Shown piece by piece: positions 61,510 to 62,004 of a stretch of DNA of 62,004 bases. Origin of the DNA: an uncultured Clostridia bacterium (GTDB taxonomy: Bacteria; Bacillota; Clostridia; Oscillospirales; Oscillospiraceae); contig CANAZG010000006.1 of assembly GCA_947365965.1 (NCBI GenBank), positions 1 to 62,004 on the forward strand. The letters run 5' to 3'. The translations under genes were made by a program, and so were the position numbers. Below the pieces are notes generated by a model. It was not told the origin of the DNA and made no database searches. It was given only the letters and a program-made list of their open reading frames with translations. Position 1 is the first letter of the stretch. Every line of letters begins with the position of its first letter.

Positions 61510-61589
61510 AAAACCCCGTTGGTTTTGTCTCGAGCTGTTGGCGGATCGCCGCCTTGACAGCAGGGGAGAGACAAAACCAACGGGGTTTT
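61510..61589. repeat. 80-bp palindrome with 22-bp perfect arms
   Basis: AAAACCCCGTTGGTTTTGTCTC (split here as AAAACCCCGTTGG and TTTTGTCTC, 61510-61531) and its exact complement (61568-61589) enclose a smaller dyad (GCTGTT-GCGG / CCGC-ACAGC). It sits between the XRE gene and the next promoter. It may act as a terminator, with TTTTCCC after the stem, but its size is unusual. Confidence 0.65.
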
Positions 61590-61624
61590 CCCATATTGTC
61601 TGTCTCTTTGCTGCGCTCTCCCCC

Positions 61625-61653
61625 TTGGATTTTTCTCAAAACCGTGGTATACT
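61625..61653 (+). promoter_or_regulatory. promoter of the metallophosphoesterase gene
   Basis: TTGGAT (61625-61630), 17 bp, TATACT (61648-61653) with TGG just before (extended -10), 44 bp before the start. Confidence 0.75.
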
Positions 61654-61696
61654 AACCAACTGGAGCCATCCACATTTTGAGAAGGGGAAGCAAGCC

Positions 61697-62004
61697 ATGA
61701 CCAAGAGAAGAAGACGGAGACGCCGCTGGCTGCCCAGGCTGCTGGCGCTGGCGGCGCTGTGTGCCCTGCTGGTCTGGTGGAGCAACCGCTCCCTCCAGAC
61801 ACAGCGTTTTACCTACGCCTCCCCCCGCCTGCCGGAGGGGTTTGACGGCTGCGTGATCGTGCAGCTCTCGGACCTCCACGGCGCCCATTTCGGGGAGGAC
61901 AACCAGGACCTGCTCTCCCGGGTCCGGGAGGAGAAGCCGGACTACATCTTTCTCACCGGCGATCTGCTGGACCAGTACCGCAAAACGCCCCACAGCTATG
62001 CCGC
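61697..62004 (+). CDS. metallophosphoesterase (C-terminally cut by window end)
   Basis: The first 102 codons of a YkuE/YaeI-like calcineurin-type phosphoesterase; the stop is beyond the window. It starts with an Arg-rich cytoplasmic head (TKRRRRRRRW) and one membrane helix (about 14-30), then the phosphoesterase core with metal ligands in QLSDLHGAHFG (D-x-H motif) and FLTGDLLD (GD motif). AAGGGGAAG precedes ATG 61697. Substrate, perhaps phospholipid or UDP-sugar derivatives, cannot be set from the fragment. Confidence 0.82.
   Translation, partial: MTKRRRRRRRWLPRLLALAALCALLVWWSNRSLQTQRFTYASPRLPEGFDGCVIVQLSDLHGAHFGEDNQDLLSRVREEKPDYIFLTGDLLDQYRKTPHSYA

Overview
The window looks like a chromosomal stretch of a GC-rich, spore-forming Clostridia bacterium, most likely an Oscillospiraceae gut lineage of the Flavonifractor/Pseudoflavonifractor/Lawsonibacter type. 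This rests on several things. There is a SpoIID homologue. Shine-Dalgarno sites are Gram-positive (AGGAGG). Promoters are sigma-A-like, nearly all with a 17-bp spacer. clpB carries a CIRCE operator, the dap genes use the DapH acetyl branch, and there are typical clostridial DUF families (DUF3786, DUF3795). The genus is inference. No rRNA, tRNA, CRISPR array, phage or intact insertion sequence was seen.

Layout. 0-6.3 kb: a CsoR-type repressor, then (minus strand) a probable gph-prfC-DUF3786 operon and, divergently, a CBS/DRTGG-type manganese pyrophosphatase, closed by a 24-bp-arm terminator; an A/T-richer DUF3795 gene follows. 6.3-10.3 kb: an OmpR regulator/sensor kinase pair with a secreted unknown protein and an M15 D,D-carboxypeptidase. 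10.5-15.6 kb: REC-HD-GYP-PAS-GGDEF regulator, HPt protein and a double-receiver hybrid kinase, apparently one phosphorelay feeding cyclic-di-GMP turnover. 15.7-24.1 kb: a UvrD-type helicase coupled to HutD, a 1008-residue Sel1-repeat protein with a three-unit super-repeat, a GGDEF/PilZ pair and a TetR regulator. 24.3-28.1 kb: clpB (CIRCE) and a membrane-domain-only MgtE behind an M-box Mg2+ riboswitch. 28.1-31.4 kb: a lysine-riboswitch operon GNAT-dapA-dapB-dapH. 31.5-33.8 kb: a small protein with a hairpin masking its ribosome site, and split transketolase. 34.2-43.0 kb: a sugar ABC importer, GH36 alpha-galactosidase and a soluble hybrid kinase/AraC pair that probably senses and controls it. 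43-48.3 kb: membrane proteins, SpoIID, a second Sel1 protein, an HExxH/CxxC protein and a SnoaL-like protein. 48.4-57 kb: IMP dehydrogenase of the trichomonad-like type, then a minus-strand series pncB, Sel1, cls, cobO, small membrane protein, recD2. 57-62 kb: type II pantothenate kinase, thiI, cinA, a 237-bp palindromic element, an XRE regulator and a truncated metallophosphoesterase.

Themes. Signalling is dense: three histidine kinases, four receiver proteins or fusions, two GGDEF proteins, one HD-GYP domain, one PilZ domain and one HPt. Two metabolite riboswitches (lysine, Mg2+) and one heat-shock operator can be read from sequence. Several non-coding stretches fold into unusually strong palindromic elements that are not explained as simple terminators.
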